Positions 48,881 to 57,786 of a DNA stretch of 64,000 nt are shown in pieces. This DNA comes from Streptomyces sp. V4I2 (GTDB lineage: Bacteria > Actinomycetota > Actinomycetes > Streptomycetales > Streptomycetaceae), in contig NZ_JAUSZM010000003.1 of NCBI RefSeq assembly GCF_030817655.1, positions 5,828,001-5,892,000 on the forward strand, in the 5' to 3' direction. The translations under genes were made by a program, and so were the position numbers. Position 1 is the stretch's first letter; the number at the start of each line of letters is the position of its first letter. The notes under the pieces were generated by a model that was given only the letters and a program-made list of their open reading frames with translations, did no database searches and was not told the origin of the DNA.

Positions 48881-49675
48881 TCACCTGCTCCCGACGTCGA
48901 CGGCAACCGGCTCCTCGTCCGGCACCAGCCCCAGCTCCGCGTCCCGCAGGAACTCGATCTCCCGCCGCAGCAGCCGGAACCACATGAACACCACGAACCC
49001 GGCGAACACGAACCACTCCCCGGTGTACCCGAGGTTCTGGAACGCCTTCAGGTCCAGCCCGGTGTCCGCCGGCGCCGCGGCCGGCACGGCCGTCATCCCG
49101 GAGTCCGCCTCGGAGAGCGTGACCCAGGCGTCGTACACGTCGTACGGCACGAGGTTCACCAGCGACGCCGCGCTGATCGCCCCGGTCTGCCCGGCCGGCA
49201 GCCCGCCCTGCGCACTGACGCCGTTGCTCCCGGGCGTCTCGGACGCCTGCAGCGCACCGGTGACGGTGACCTCGCCGGTGGGCGCGGCCGGGACCTTCGC
49301 CGGGTCGGGGGTGCCGGGCAGCCAGCCCCGGACGACGGGCAGGGCCTTGCCGCCGTCGGTGCGCAGCAGCGTCAGGACGTAGTAGCCCGCCTTGTCGTCC
49401 AGTTCGCGGTCCGGGACGAGGAGCTGCCGGTCGTAGTGTCCGGTCGCGGTGACGAGCCTGCCGGAGGTCGCCTTGTCCACAGGCAGCAGCTCGGCCAGTG
49501 GACGGGCGGCAACCTGCTTGCCGGACTCGGCCTGGGCTGTGACGGTCTGCTGGTCCTGCATCCGGTCCTCGAAGCGGCTCAGCTGCCACGACCCCATGAA
49601 GATGCAGAAGGGGATGGCGAGCAGCACGAAGACGTTGATCCCCCACCAACGGGGCGTCAGCAGAAACCGGTACAC
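48881..49675 (-). CDS. SURF1-family protein
   Basis: This is a 264-residue SURF1 homologue, used in assembly of cytochrome c oxidase. It has two membrane helices, near the N-terminus (GINVFVLLAIPFCIFMGSWQLSRFEDR) and near the C-terminus (TGEWFVFAGFVVFMWFRLLRRE). The periplasmic domain between them contains VPDRELDDKAGYYVLTLLRT and LPVVRGWLPG. GTG 49675 gives the family-typical VYRFLLTPRWWGIN. The frame is open further upstream, but that part is antisense to the next gene. Confidence 0.92.
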   Translation of the reverse strand: MYRFLLTPRWWGINVFVLLAIPFCIFMGSWQLSRFEDRMQDQQTVTAQAESGKQVAARPLAELLPVDKATSGRLVTATGHYDRQLLVPDRELDDKAGYYVLTLLRTDGGKALPVVRGWLPGTPDPAKVPAAPTGEVTVTGALQASETPGSNGVSAQGGLPAGQTGAISAASLVNLVPYDVYDAWVTLSEADSGMTAVPAAAPADTGLDLKAFQNLGYTGEWFVFAGFVVFMWFRLLRREIEFLRDAELGLVPDEEPVAVDVGSR

Positions 49676-49727
49676 GCCTTCAAAGGTACGTGGCTGCCGC
49701 GGAGGGCCGGGGCGCGGGGTCGCGCGG

Positions 49728-50102
49728 TCAGTACCGCTCGACGAGGTGCTCCCGGCCGGCCGGCGGCTCGTAGGGCTCCGGCCAGAAGTCGGTGAAGGCG
49801 GATATGCGGCCGCTCTCGTCCCCCGTGAAGAAGCCGATGCCGTACATCTCCTCCTCCCCGACCGTGAAGTGGACCCAGGTGACCACCTGATCCGCCTCGG
49901 CGACGATCCGCTCGACGCGCAGGTGCCAGTCGCCCGGATACTCCCGGTTGAACCGGACGAACCGCTCCCGCCCGCTGATCCGCTCCCGCGTCTGCGGCAG
50001 CTTGTACACGATGTCCTCGGCCAGGGTCTCCTCGAACGCACCCCAGTCCCGGGCCTCGGCGGTGGCCCAGAACGTCTCGACTGTCTTGCGCAGATCGGTC
50101 AT
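49728..50102 (-). CDS. SnoaL-like/NTF2-family protein
   Basis: This 124-residue NTF2-fold protein reads MTDLRKTVETFWATAEARDWGAFEETLAEDIVYKLPQTRERISGRERFVRFNREYPG, the usual alpha-helical start and first strands of SnoaL-like proteins, and ends ISAFTDFWPEPYEPP. Members range from polyketide cyclases to binding proteins; no substrate can be named. ATG 50102 is chosen over 50132. It may be co-transcribed with the SURF1 gene 50 bases downstream. Confidence 0.85.
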   Translation of the reverse strand: MTDLRKTVETFWATAEARDWGAFEETLAEDIVYKLPQTRERISGRERFVRFNREYPGDWHLRVERIVAEADQVVTWVHFTVGEEEMYGIGFFTGDESGRISAFTDFWPEPYEPPAGREHLVERY

Positions 50103-50234
50103 GCCGAAGAGTCTGCACCGTGCCACTGACAATCGGGTTCGGCCATGGTGCCCGGCCGTGGGGTTCGGTCGAAGTTATCCACAGGCTGGGGACCTGGTCA
50201 GCGCATTGTCGGTCCGGGCGGGCAGTATGGGGTC

Positions 50235-52055
50235 ATGACTGAGAGCAACGGGTCCGCCGCGGCCGAGCGCAACGAGGAGATGCCGGACTGGGAGAAGCGC
50301 TTCCGGGCGCCCCGGGTGTCGCTGCCCGACTGGGCGGAGGACGCACCGGACCGCTCCCTGTTCGTGTCGAACGCGACGGGGACGTACGAGCTGTACGCCT
50401 GGGATCGCGCGACGGGCGAGCAACGCCAGGTGACCGACCGGCCGAACGGCACGACGGACGGAGTGCTCTCCCCGGACGGCACCTGGGTGTGGTGGTTCGA
50501 CGACAAGGACGGCGACGAGTTCGGCGTGTGGCGCCGCCAGCCCTTCGGGGGCGGTGAGGACGAGCTCGCCACGCCGGGCCTGGAGGCCTCGTACCCAGCG
50601 GGCCTGGCGCTCGGGCGGGACGGCCGTACGGCGGTCGTGGGCCGCTCGACCGACGAGGACGGCACGACCATCTACGTCGCCCGCACCGGCGAGGACCCGG
50701 TGGAGATCTACCGGCACCGCGAGTCGGCGGGCGTCGGCGACCTCTCCCACGACGGCACGCTGATCGCGATCGAGCACACCGAGCACGGCGACGCGATGCA
50801 CTCGGCGCTGCGCGTCCTGCGCCCCGACGGCACGCCGGTGGCCGAACTCGACGACACCAAGGGCGGTGAAAAGGAGCTGGGTCTCGAGGTCCTCGGCTTC
50901 GCGCCGGTGGCCGGGGACACCCGGCTGCTCATCGGGCACCAGCGGCGCGGACGCTGGGAGCCCCTGGTGTGGGACGTGGCGAGCGGCGTGGAGAGCGACC
51001 TCGCCCTGGACCTGCCCGGCGACGTGAGCGCCGAGTGGTACCCGGACGGCACCGGGCTGCTCATCGCGCACAGCTTCGAGGCCCGCAGCGAGCTCTTCCG
51101 CTACGACCTGGCGACCCGTGACCTGGTCAAGGTCCCGACCCCGGCGGGCTCCGTCTCCGGGGCGACGGCCCGCCCGGACGGCAGCGTGGAGTACCTCTGG
51201 TCCTCCTCCGCCGAGCCCTCGACCGTCCGCTCGACGACCGGCAAGGTCGTCCTCGACCCGCCCGGCATGAAGTCCCCGGGGTCCGTCCCCGTGGAGGACG
51301 TGTGGGTAGAGGGCCCGGGCGGCCGCATCCACGCCCTGGTCCAGAGGCCGGCGGGCGCGACCGGCCCGCTCCCCACGGTCTTCGACATCCACGGCGGCCC
51401 GACCTGGCACGACAGCGACGCGTTCGCGGCGAGCCCGGCAGCCTGGGTGGACCACGGGTACGCGGTGGTCCGCGTCAACTACCGCGGCTCGACGGGCTAC
51501 GGCCGCGCCTGGACCGACGCCCTGAAGCACCGGGTCGGCCTCATCGAGCTGGAGGACATCGCGGCGGTCCGCGAATGGGCGGTCACCTCCGGCCTGGCCG
51601 ACCCCTCCCGCCTCGTCCTCACCGGCGGCTCCTGGGGCGGCTACCTCACCCTCCTCGGCCTCGGCACCCAGCCCGGCGCCTGGACCCTGGGCATCGCGGC
51701 GGTCCCGGTCGCCGACTACGTCACGGCGTACCACGACGAGATGGAAGCCCTGAAGGCGATGGACCGCACCCTGCTCGGCGGCACCCCCGAGGAGGTCCCG
51801 GAGCGCTTCGAGGCGTCCTCCCCCCTGACGTACGTGGACCAGGTCAAGGCCCCCGTGTACATCTCGGCGGGCGTCAACGACCCGCGCTGCCCGATCCGCC
51901 AGATCGACAACTACGTCAAGCGGCTGGAGGCGCGGGGCGCGGTGCACGAGGTGTACCGGTACGACGCGGGACACGGCTCGCTGGTGGTGGACGAGCGCAT
52001 CAAGCAGGTGAGGCTGGAGCTGGACTTCGCGGAGAGGCACTTGGGGAGCTGGTAA
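50235..52055 (+). CDS. S9-family (prolyl oligopeptidase-like) peptidase
   Basis: This is a 606-residue cytoplasmic serine peptidase. The N-terminal beta-propeller (about 1-350) has WD-like repeats (SNATGTYELYAWDRATGEQRQVTDRPNG). The C-terminal alpha/beta hydrolase domain has the HGGP oxyanion motif, the nucleophile in LTGGSWGGYLTLL, the acid in VNDPRCP and His in YDAGHGSLV. It probably trims short peptides or amino-acid amides. ATG 50235 begins a normal N-terminus; the frame extends to 50145. It is followed by a dispersed repeat. Confidence 0.93.
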   Translation: MTESNGSAAAERNEEMPDWEKRFRAPRVSLPDWAEDAPDRSLFVSNATGTYELYAWDRATGEQRQVTDRPNGTTDGVLSPDGTWVWWFDDKDGDEFGVWRRQPFGGGEDELATPGLEASYPAGLALGRDGRTAVVGRSTDEDGTTIYVARTGEDPVEIYRHRESAGVGDLSHDGTLIAIEHTEHGDAMHSALRVLRPDGTPVAELDDTKGGEKELGLEVLGFAPVAGDTRLLIGHQRRGRWEPLVWDVASGVESDLALDLPGDVSAEWYPDGTGLLIAHSFEARSELFRYDLATRDLVKVPTPAGSVSGATARPDGSVEYLWSSSAEPSTVRSTTGKVVLDPPGMKSPGSVPVEDVWVEGPGGRIHALVQRPAGATGPLPTVFDIHGGPTWHDSDAFAASPAAWVDHGYAVVRVNYRGSTGYGRAWTDALKHRVGLIELEDIAAVREWAVTSGLADPSRLVLTGGSWGGYLTLLGLGTQPGAWTLGIAAVPVADYVTAYHDEMEALKAMDRTLLGGTPEEVPERFEASSPLTYVDQVKAPVYISAGVNDPRCPIRQIDNYVKRLEARGAVHEVYRYDAGHGSLVVDERIKQVRLELDFAERHLGSW

Positions 52056-52088
52056 GTGACCGAGTCGGGCGGTGGGTGGTCATAGGCA

Positions 52089-52145
52089 GGGGGTCCAGGG
52101 GTGCGGAGGCCCCTGGCGGGGTTGTAGGGGCAGAGCCCCTACGCC
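52089..52145. repeat. second copy of the GGGGTTCAGGGGCGGAGCCCC-type repeat
   Basis: Two diverged units (GGGGTCCAGGGGTGCGGAGG and GGGGTTGTAGGGGCAGAGCC, each continuing into a CCCCT arm) lie between the peptidase and the convergent RCK gene. They are related to the 25-bp array at 29064. The last unit contains the RCK gene stop codon (52139-52141). Confidence 0.7.
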
Positions 52146-54118
52146 CCGGCCCGTTCCCCTCGTTCTCCCCGCTCCTGCCGAGCCCGCCGCCCCAGCAACT
52201 CCGCAAGCCCCCTTCGTGTGGCCGCCAGCACCACCCGGTCCGAGTCGCGCAGCACGTACGTGTCCGGAAGGTCCCACACCAGCCCGGAAGCCCGCTCGTC
52301 CTCGTGGGCCTCCTCCGCGGCCGACTCCCCTCGCCGTCCGCCGGAGGCGTCCGTGTCCAAGGCCAACACCCGCCAGGACCCCGCCCGGAACGCCTCCCCG
52401 ACCGTCTTCCCCTCCAACTGCGGATGCCCGCGCACCTCCACGGCGGCGAACAGCAGCACCCGCCGCTCGACCGGGATCGCCCCCAGGATCTGCCGCCCCA
52501 TCATCGCCCCGGCGAACGCGGGCGCCGCCAGATGCGTCACACTCCGGCTCCGCGTGCTCGCCCCCGGGTGCGCGGCCCGGAGGGTGCGGTACACGGCGGT
52601 CGCGAAGTCGTCGTCGTACAGCCGAAGCACCACCCGCAGACCGGGCTGTACGGATCGCGCGTACAGCGCGGCCTCCAGGTTCGTGGTGTCCGCGCTGGTC
52701 ACCGCGAGCAGCGCGGTCGCGCGGTGGATCTTGGCGGCCTCCAGGACGCCCTCCTGGGTGACGTCGCCGAGGATCACGGGCACCCGCAGCCGCCGTGCCG
52801 TGGGGAGTCCGCGCGCCTCGGGGTCGGCCTCGACGCACACCACGGGGATGTGCAGTTCGCGCAGCCGGGTCAGTACCCGGGTGCCGATCTTGCCGAGCCC
52901 GAGCAGCACGACGTGCCCGCCGAGCCCGCGCGGCGGCTTGCGCAGTGCGGAGGCGCTGCGGAAGGTGCCCAGGGCTTCGAGCACCGCGGCGAGCAGCACC
53001 GGAAGGAGCAGCAACCCGACCAGACCGGAGAGGAGCTGGAGGACCTGGCGGCCGGTGTCCGCGCCGATGGCGGGGTCGTTGATGGCGAAGAGATCCAGCA
53101 GGGTCAGGTAGATCGCGTGCAGCGGATGGTCACCGGTGACCAGCTTCAACGCGACCGCGAGCGCGACCACACACCCCACGAGCCCGGCCAGCGACCACCG
53201 CAGCCGCCGCGAGAACAGCGAGGCGAACGGCGGCACGATCCCGCGCCCGGAGGACAGCGCGGGCCCGGAGTACGACACCTGCTCCAGTACGACGGTTCCG
53301 CGCCCGGCGGCGTCCCGTACCGTCGCCGCGTCGGGCAGCAGCAGCGGCCCCTGCTCCCCGCTCTCGGGACCGTTCGCGTCGCCGGCCGGGTCGTTGGACG
53401 TCGCGGACAGCAGCGCGAGCGTGGCCAGCCCCGGGTCGGCCGTCTCGCCGGGCCGGGGCACCGGCCGTTCCACCGCGCGCAGCATCAGCCCGTCGGTCTG
53501 TACGACCTTGCTGGTGCCGGCGACGGCGCTCGCGGCCAGCGCGGGTGCGGCCGTGTCGGCATCGGACAGCACGGTCGTGGAGGCGTCGAACACCGCGGCG
53601 GGCCCCGTCGTCCCACCGGTCGCCAACGCGGCCGCCTGATCGAGGAGTTCCTCGATGTGCTGCCCCAGCCGCCGGTTGTAGAGCCGCAGGACGAGCCGCA
53701 GCGTCGGATTGAGGCGGCGGGCGGTGAGGGCGGCGCGGATGTTGGTCTCGTCGTCGTCGTACACGAGGGCGAGGGCGGCCGCCCGCTCCACACCCGCCTC
53801 GGCGAGCACACTCTCGGTCGCCTCGGCGGCCTCCACGAGCACCGGCTCGCTCCCCGCCGGCTCGACCGAAGCGGCGTTGCCCCCGGCCCGGTTGACGGCC
53901 GCGTTCACCACCCGGTCCAGCAGCGCCGAGGCCGCACGCGCACGTCCGACGACCGGCGGGCGCACGGTGCGCTCGGCCGGCGGCACGACCAGCGTGACCT
54001 GCTCGCCGTACACCCCGCGCAGCTCGGCCGCCAGCCGGTGCGCGAGCCCGTCGTCACCGCACACCACCATGTGCGCGGCAGCCGCAGCACCCGCCGGAAC
54101 CTGATTCGGAACGCTCAC
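52139..54118 (-). CDS. RCK/TrkA-N channel-like protein with degenerate pore
   Basis: This is a 659-residue protein with an N-terminal TrkA-N-like Rossmann domain (MVVCGDDGLAHRLAAEL, then ALALVYDDDETNIRAALTARRLNPTLRLVLRLYN). A variable region and two membrane helices (about 306-325 and 359-378) flank a short segment, and a second TrkA-N domain follows (HVVLLGLGKIGTRVLTRL, ILGDVTQEGVLEAAKI). This resembles a two-helix potassium channel between RCK domains, but the intervening loop AIYLTLLDLFAINDPAIGAD lacks TVGYG. It probably senses or gates ions or nucleotides. Start GTG 54118 is uncertain (GTG 54121 and TTG 54130 are also possible). Confidence 0.8.
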   Translation of the reverse strand: MSVPNQVPAGAAAAAHMVVCGDDGLAHRLAAELRGVYGEQVTLVVPPAERTVRPPVVGRARAASALLDRVVNAAVNRAGGNAASVEPAGSEPVLVEAAEATESVLAEAGVERAAALALVYDDDETNIRAALTARRLNPTLRLVLRLYNRRLGQHIEELLDQAAALATGGTTGPAAVFDASTTVLSDADTAAPALAASAVAGTSKVVQTDGLMLRAVERPVPRPGETADPGLATLALLSATSNDPAGDANGPESGEQGPLLLPDAATVRDAAGRGTVVLEQVSYSGPALSSGRGIVPPFASLFSRRLRWSLAGLVGCVVALAVALKLVTGDHPLHAIYLTLLDLFAINDPAIGADTGRQVLQLLSGLVGLLLLPVLLAAVLEALGTFRSASALRKPPRGLGGHVVLLGLGKIGTRVLTRLRELHIPVVCVEADPEARGLPTARRLRVPVILGDVTQEGVLEAAKIHRATALLAVTSADTTNLEAALYARSVQPGLRVVLRLYDDDFATAVYRTLRAAHPGASTRSRSVTHLAAPAFAGAMMGRQILGAIPVERRVLLFAAVEVRGHPQLEGKTVGEAFRAGSWRVLALDTDASGGRRGESAAEEAHEDERASGLVWDLPDTYVLRDSDRVVLAATRRGLAELLGRRARQERGERGERAGA

Positions 54119-54270
54119 CACAAGGGGCAAGACTGCCTCACCGGTACCGGCGGTTGCACGGCCGGGTCCGGACGGAACCGCAGATGATCCTGCGCGGAGT
54201 TGAACAACGGCGGCAGAATCCTCGTACAGGAGAAAAGGGATCGACCCCGACGCCCGGAGGTACCTCGCCC

Positions 54271-55326
54271 GTGGCCATCACCAGAACCGTCCCGCAGCGG
54301 ACGGGCGAGGACGCGCGCCCGCCGGTGCACGGGGAAGAGGGGGAAGCGAGGGAAGCGAGGGAGGAGACGGAAGAGCGGTGGCGGCTCAGCTCTCCGCTCG
54401 CCCTCACTCTGTTGCTGGTCGTGATGGTGCTCGCCCAGGGGCCCATCCGAGGCGCGCTCGCCGCGCCCGTCATGCAGAGCTGGACGACCGTCTTCGTCGC
54501 CGTGATGGTGCAGGCGCTGCCGTTCCTGGTGCTGGGGGTGCTGCTGTCGGCGGCGATCGCGGTGTTCGTGCCGGCCTCGTTCTTCGCTCGGGCACTGCCC
54601 AAGAGGCCCGCTCTGGCGGTTCCGGTGGCCGGGGCGGCCGGGGTGGTGCTGCCGGGGTGCGAGTGTGCGTCGGTGCCCGTGGCGGGGGCGTTGGTGCGGC
54701 GGGGGGTCACGCCGGCCGCGGCGCTGACGTTCCTGCTGTCCGCGCCGGCGATCAATCCGATCGTGCTGACGGCCACGGCCGTCGCCTTCCCCAACGACCC
54801 CGAGATGGTCCTCGCGCGTCTCGTCGCGAGCCTGCTGGTGGCGTGCGCGATGGGCTGGTTGTGGCTGCGGCTCGGCCGCACCGACTGGCTGCGGCCGCCC
54901 GCCCGGGAGACGTACGACGGTCAGGGCCGCGGCGCCGCGTTCTGGGGCTCGGTCCGGCACGACGTGATGCACGCGGGCGGGTTCCTGGTCATCGGCGCGA
55001 TGGCCGCCGCGACCCTCAAGGCGGTCGTGCCGGAGGAGTGGCTGCAGGCCGCGGCCGACCATCCGGTCGTCTCGGTGCTGGCGCTCGCGATCCTCGCCGT
55101 ACTGCTGTCGATCTGCTCGGAGGCGGACGCGTTCGTGGCGGCCTCGCTGACGCAGTTCTCGCTCACCGCCAAGCTGGCGTTCCTGGTCGTCGGGCCGATG
55201 ATCGACCTGAAGCTGTTCGCGATGCAGGCGGGGACGTTCGGGCGCGGTTTCGCGCTGCGGTTCGCACCCACGACCTTCGTCCTCGCCATCGCGGTGTCGG
55301 TGCTGACCGGGGCGGTGCTGCTGTGA
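54271..55326 (+). CDS. predicted permease, YraQ/DUF318 family
   Basis: This 351-residue membrane protein has about eight helices. The family marks are two copies of a hydrophobic segment around a Pro-Gly-Cys-x-Cys site (VVLPGCECASVPVAGALV) and a later ICSEADAFVAASL, both probably lining the path. Members are poorly characterised predicted transporters for metals or small anions. GTG 54271 has GGAGG 10 bases upstream. It overlaps the next gene by GTGA, the common permease/TIGR03943 pair. Confidence 0.85.
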   Translation: MAITRTVPQRTGEDARPPVHGEEGEAREAREETEERWRLSSPLALTLLLVVMVLAQGPIRGALAAPVMQSWTTVFVAVMVQALPFLVLGVLLSAAIAVFVPASFFARALPKRPALAVPVAGAAGVVLPGCECASVPVAGALVRRGVTPAAALTFLLSAPAINPIVLTATAVAFPNDPEMVLARLVASLLVACAMGWLWLRLGRTDWLRPPARETYDGQGRGAAFWGSVRHDVMHAGGFLVIGAMAAATLKAVVPEEWLQAAADHPVVSVLALAILAVLLSICSEADAFVAASLTQFSLTAKLAFLVVGPMIDLKLFAMQAGTFGRGFALRFAPTTFVLAIAVSVLTGAVLL

Positions 55327-56042
55327 ACCGGCAGGCGCAGGCGGCGGTCCTGTTCCTGCTCGGCGCGGCCCTGCTGCACGCCGGGCTCACCGACCTCTAT
55401 CTGCGGTACGTCAAGGCCGGGCTGCGTCCGATGCTGCTGGCCTCCGGCGTCGTCCTGATCGCGGCGGCGGTGGCGACCGTCTGGTACGAGTGGCGGGCCG
55501 GGAAGCAGCAGCCCCAGGGCAAGGGCCACGCACATCCCGAGCCCCGCGTCTCCTGGCTCCTCGTCCTCCCCCTCCTCGCCCTGATCCTCGTCGCCCCGCC
55601 CGCCCTCGGCTCGTACAGCGCCCTGCGCACCGGTACGGCACTGCAACAGCCGTACGGCTACGCCGCCCTGCCCGCCGACGGGCCGCTCCGCCTCAACCTC
55701 GTCGACTACGCGGGCCGCGCGGCCTACGGCCACGGGCGCTCCCTCGGCGACCGGCAGGTCAAGGTCGCCGGATTCGTCGCGCTGGACCGCACGGGGACGC
55801 CGTACCTGGTCCGGATGGCTCTCAACTGCTGTGCCGCGGACGCCCAGCCGGTCAAGGTCGGTCTGACCGGCCGGATTCCGCCGGTGCTGCAACCGGACAC
55901 CTGGCTGGAGGTCACCGGCACGTACACGGCCAAGCGGACCAAGGACCCGGTCAACGGCGGCCCGATCCCGTTCATCGAGGTCACCGGTGCCGTACCGGTC
56001 GAGGCGCCCAAGGATCCGTACGACGAGACCTGGAACAACTGA
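55323..56042 (+). CDS. TIGR03943-family membrane protein
   Basis: This 239-residue protein has two N-terminal helices (AAVLFLLGAALLHAGLTDLYLRYVKAGL, MLLASGVVLIAAAVATVWYEW), a third near 80-95, and a soluble domain with the Cys pair in MALNCCAADAQPVKVGL. That domain resembles a metal- or ligand-binding partner of the permease. It is translationally coupled to the permease (GTGA), forming a two-component system of unknown substrate. Some homologues are reported beside metal-responsive genes; no metal regulator site is seen here. Confidence 0.82.
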   Translation: MNRQAQAAVLFLLGAALLHAGLTDLYLRYVKAGLRPMLLASGVVLIAAAVATVWYEWRAGKQQPQGKGHAHPEPRVSWLLVLPLLALILVAPPALGSYSALRTGTALQQPYGYAALPADGPLRLNLVDYAGRAAYGHGRSLGDRQVKVAGFVALDRTGTPYLVRMALNCCAADAQPVKVGLTGRIPPVLQPDTWLEVTGTYTAKRTKDPVNGGPIPFIEVTGAVPVEAPKDPYDETWNN

Positions 56043-56045
56043 CCG

Positions 56046-56891
56046 TCAGACCAGGGCGGTCGTCAGCCGTTCGAGGGCGGCGGCCTCCGCCGTGCCCTCC
56101 CCGGCGCTGAACACGTGCATGATCAGGCCTGTCTCACCGGGCGCGGCCGGCACGTGCAGGGTCTCGTAGTCGAGGTCGAGCAGTCCGGCGGCGGGGTGCC
56201 GCAGCCGCTTGCGTCCCGCCGCGCACATCATCACCTCGCCGGAGTCCCAGATCCGCCGGAAGTCGGCGCTGCTCCTGGACAACTCGGCGATGAGCGCGCC
56301 CAGTTCGGTGTCGTCGGGATAGCGTCCCGCGGCCACCCGGAGCTGCCCGACCGCCTCCGCCGCTCTCGCCTCCCACTCGGGGTACAGCTCGCGCGAGGCG
56401 GGGTCGAGGAAGAGGAAGCGGGCGTTGTTGCGGTCCCGGCGGCCGGGGTCGGCCAGGCCGCCCATCAGCTCGGCGCCCAGGTCGTTCCAGGCGACGACGT
56501 CGAGGCGGTGGTCCGTCACGAAGGCGGGCAGCTCAGCCATGGCCTCGAGGGCCCGCAGCAGCACGGGGCCGACGCGGAGCCTGGGGGTGGGCTCGGGCCT
56601 GCCGGTGGCCAGGGTGTCGAGGTGCCGGCGCTCCGCGGTGTCGAGCCCGAGGACCCTGGCGAGCGCGTCGAGGACCTCGGCGGACGGCTGGGTCGCTCGG
56701 CCCTGTTCGAGACGGACGTAGTAGTCGACGCTGATCCCGGCGAGCTGGGCCAACTCCTCCCGGCGTAGCCCGTGCACGCGACGCCGGCCGCCGCCGGCGA
56801 GCCCGACGCGCTCCGGTGCCACCCGACCCCGCCTGGCCCGCAGAAAGCCGCCGAGTGCCTTGCCTTCCCCCACCCCGTGCACGCCGTCCAT
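56046..56891 (-). CDS. XRE-family regulator, MmyB-like ligand domain
   Basis: This 281-residue protein has a helix-turn-helix at about 35-95 (RRVHGLRREELAQLAGISVDYYVRLEQGRATQPSAEVLDALARVLGL) followed by the MmyB-like domain (about 110-270) with AFVTDHRLDVVAWNDLGAELMGGL and NNARFLFLDPASRELYPEW. ATG 56891 is preferred; the open frame continues to 57095. It is divergent from the oxidoreductase gene at 57013, a frequent pairing in which it probably controls that gene. Confidence 0.9.
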   Translation of the reverse strand: MDGVHGVGEGKALGGFLRARRGRVAPERVGLAGGGRRRVHGLRREELAQLAGISVDYYVRLEQGRATQPSAEVLDALARVLGLDTAERRHLDTLATGRPEPTPRLRVGPVLLRALEAMAELPAFVTDHRLDVVAWNDLGAELMGGLADPGRRDRNNARFLFLDPASRELYPEWEARAAEAVGQLRVAAGRYPDDTELGALIAELSRSSADFRRIWDSGEVMMCAAGRKRLRHPAAGLLDLDYETLHVPAAPGETGLIMHVFSAGEGTAEAAALERLTTALV

Positions 56892-57012
56892 GCGTTCCAG
56901 TATGCGCGGCGCCCGCATCCCGTACGGGTGGCCCTGGCAATACCAGGATTCCGAATCCGCCGGTTCCACAAGGTTCTGGCTACTCGTCAGCGCCCGCGAC
57001 ACCGTGAAGGGC

Positions 57013-57786
57013 ATGACGGAAAGCACCGACCCGGGCAAGAACGTCCTCGTCGTCAGCGCCCACCCCGATCCCCGTTCCCTCAACGCCTCCCTCACCGCCT
57101 TCGCCGTCGACCACCTCCGCGCGGCGGGGCACGAGGTACGGCTCAGCGACCTCTACGCGATGAAGTGGAAGGCGACGGTGGACGCCGACGACTTCCCCGA
57201 GCACGGCACCGACCGCCGCCTGCACGTGATGGACGTCTCCGAGGAGGCCACCCTCGCCGGCTACCTCGCCCCGGACATCGCCGCCGAGCAGGAGAAGCTC
57301 CTCTGGGCGGACGCGGTGATCCTGCATTTCCCGATGTGGTGGTTCGCCGCCCCGGCGATCCTGAAGGGCTGGATCGACCGCGTCTTCACCAGCGGCTTCG
57401 CGTACGGCCCCCGGGTCGCGCCGCCCTACGGCGAGGACGCGCCGCTGGCGGGCCGCCGGGCCCTGCTGTCGGTGACGTACGGCGCCCGCGAGCGGTCCTT
57501 CTCCGACCGGGGCATCCACGGCCGCCTCACGGACGTCCTCCACCCGCTCCAGCACGGCCTGTTCCGCTTCACCGGCATGACCCCGCTGGAGCCGTTCACG
57601 CTGTCCGAGGCGAACGCCCTCCCGGCGGAACACTTCGCCGCGGCCCGGGAGGCGTACGCGCACCGCCTCGACACCCTCTTCACGGGCGACCCGGTCCCGC
57701 ACGAGGCGCCTGCGCGGACAGGGCGGACCGTCGGGCCTCAGCCCTCCTCGTCCGGCTCGTCCTCTTCGTCCTTGCCCTTGTCCTGA
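57013..57786 (+). CDS. NAD(P)H-dependent quinone oxidoreductase (flavodoxin-like)
   Basis: This is a 257-residue flavodoxin-fold reductase of the NQO2/MdaB type. It has the FMN/FAD loop VLVVSAHPDPRSLNASL, WADAVILHFPMWWFAAPAILKGWIDRVFTSGFAYG and LLSVTYGAR. The last 40 residues (GPQPSSSGSSSSSLPLS end) are not family-like and arise from overlap with the antisense 3' end of the kinase gene. It is divergent from the XRE regulator and probably a detoxifying reductase. ATG 57013 follows GAAGGGC. Confidence 0.88.
   Translation: MTESTDPGKNVLVVSAHPDPRSLNASLTAFAVDHLRAAGHEVRLSDLYAMKWKATVDADDFPEHGTDRRLHVMDVSEEATLAGYLAPDIAAEQEKLLWADAVILHFPMWWFAAPAILKGWIDRVFTSGFAYGPRVAPPYGEDAPLAGRRALLSVTYGARERSFSDRGIHGRLTDVLHPLQHGLFRFTGMTPLEPFTLSEANALPAEHFAAAREAYAHRLDTLFTGDPVPHEAPARTGRTVGPQPSSSGSSSSSLPLS

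Noticed and set aside
51302..54187. 961-codon plus-strand frame
   Set aside because: It is a frame-shifted shadow of the S9 peptidase and the antisense of the RCK gene.
54119..54270. zinc-regulator (Zur) box before the permease pair
   Set aside because: No AT-rich TGAAAATCATTTTCA-like palindrome is visible.
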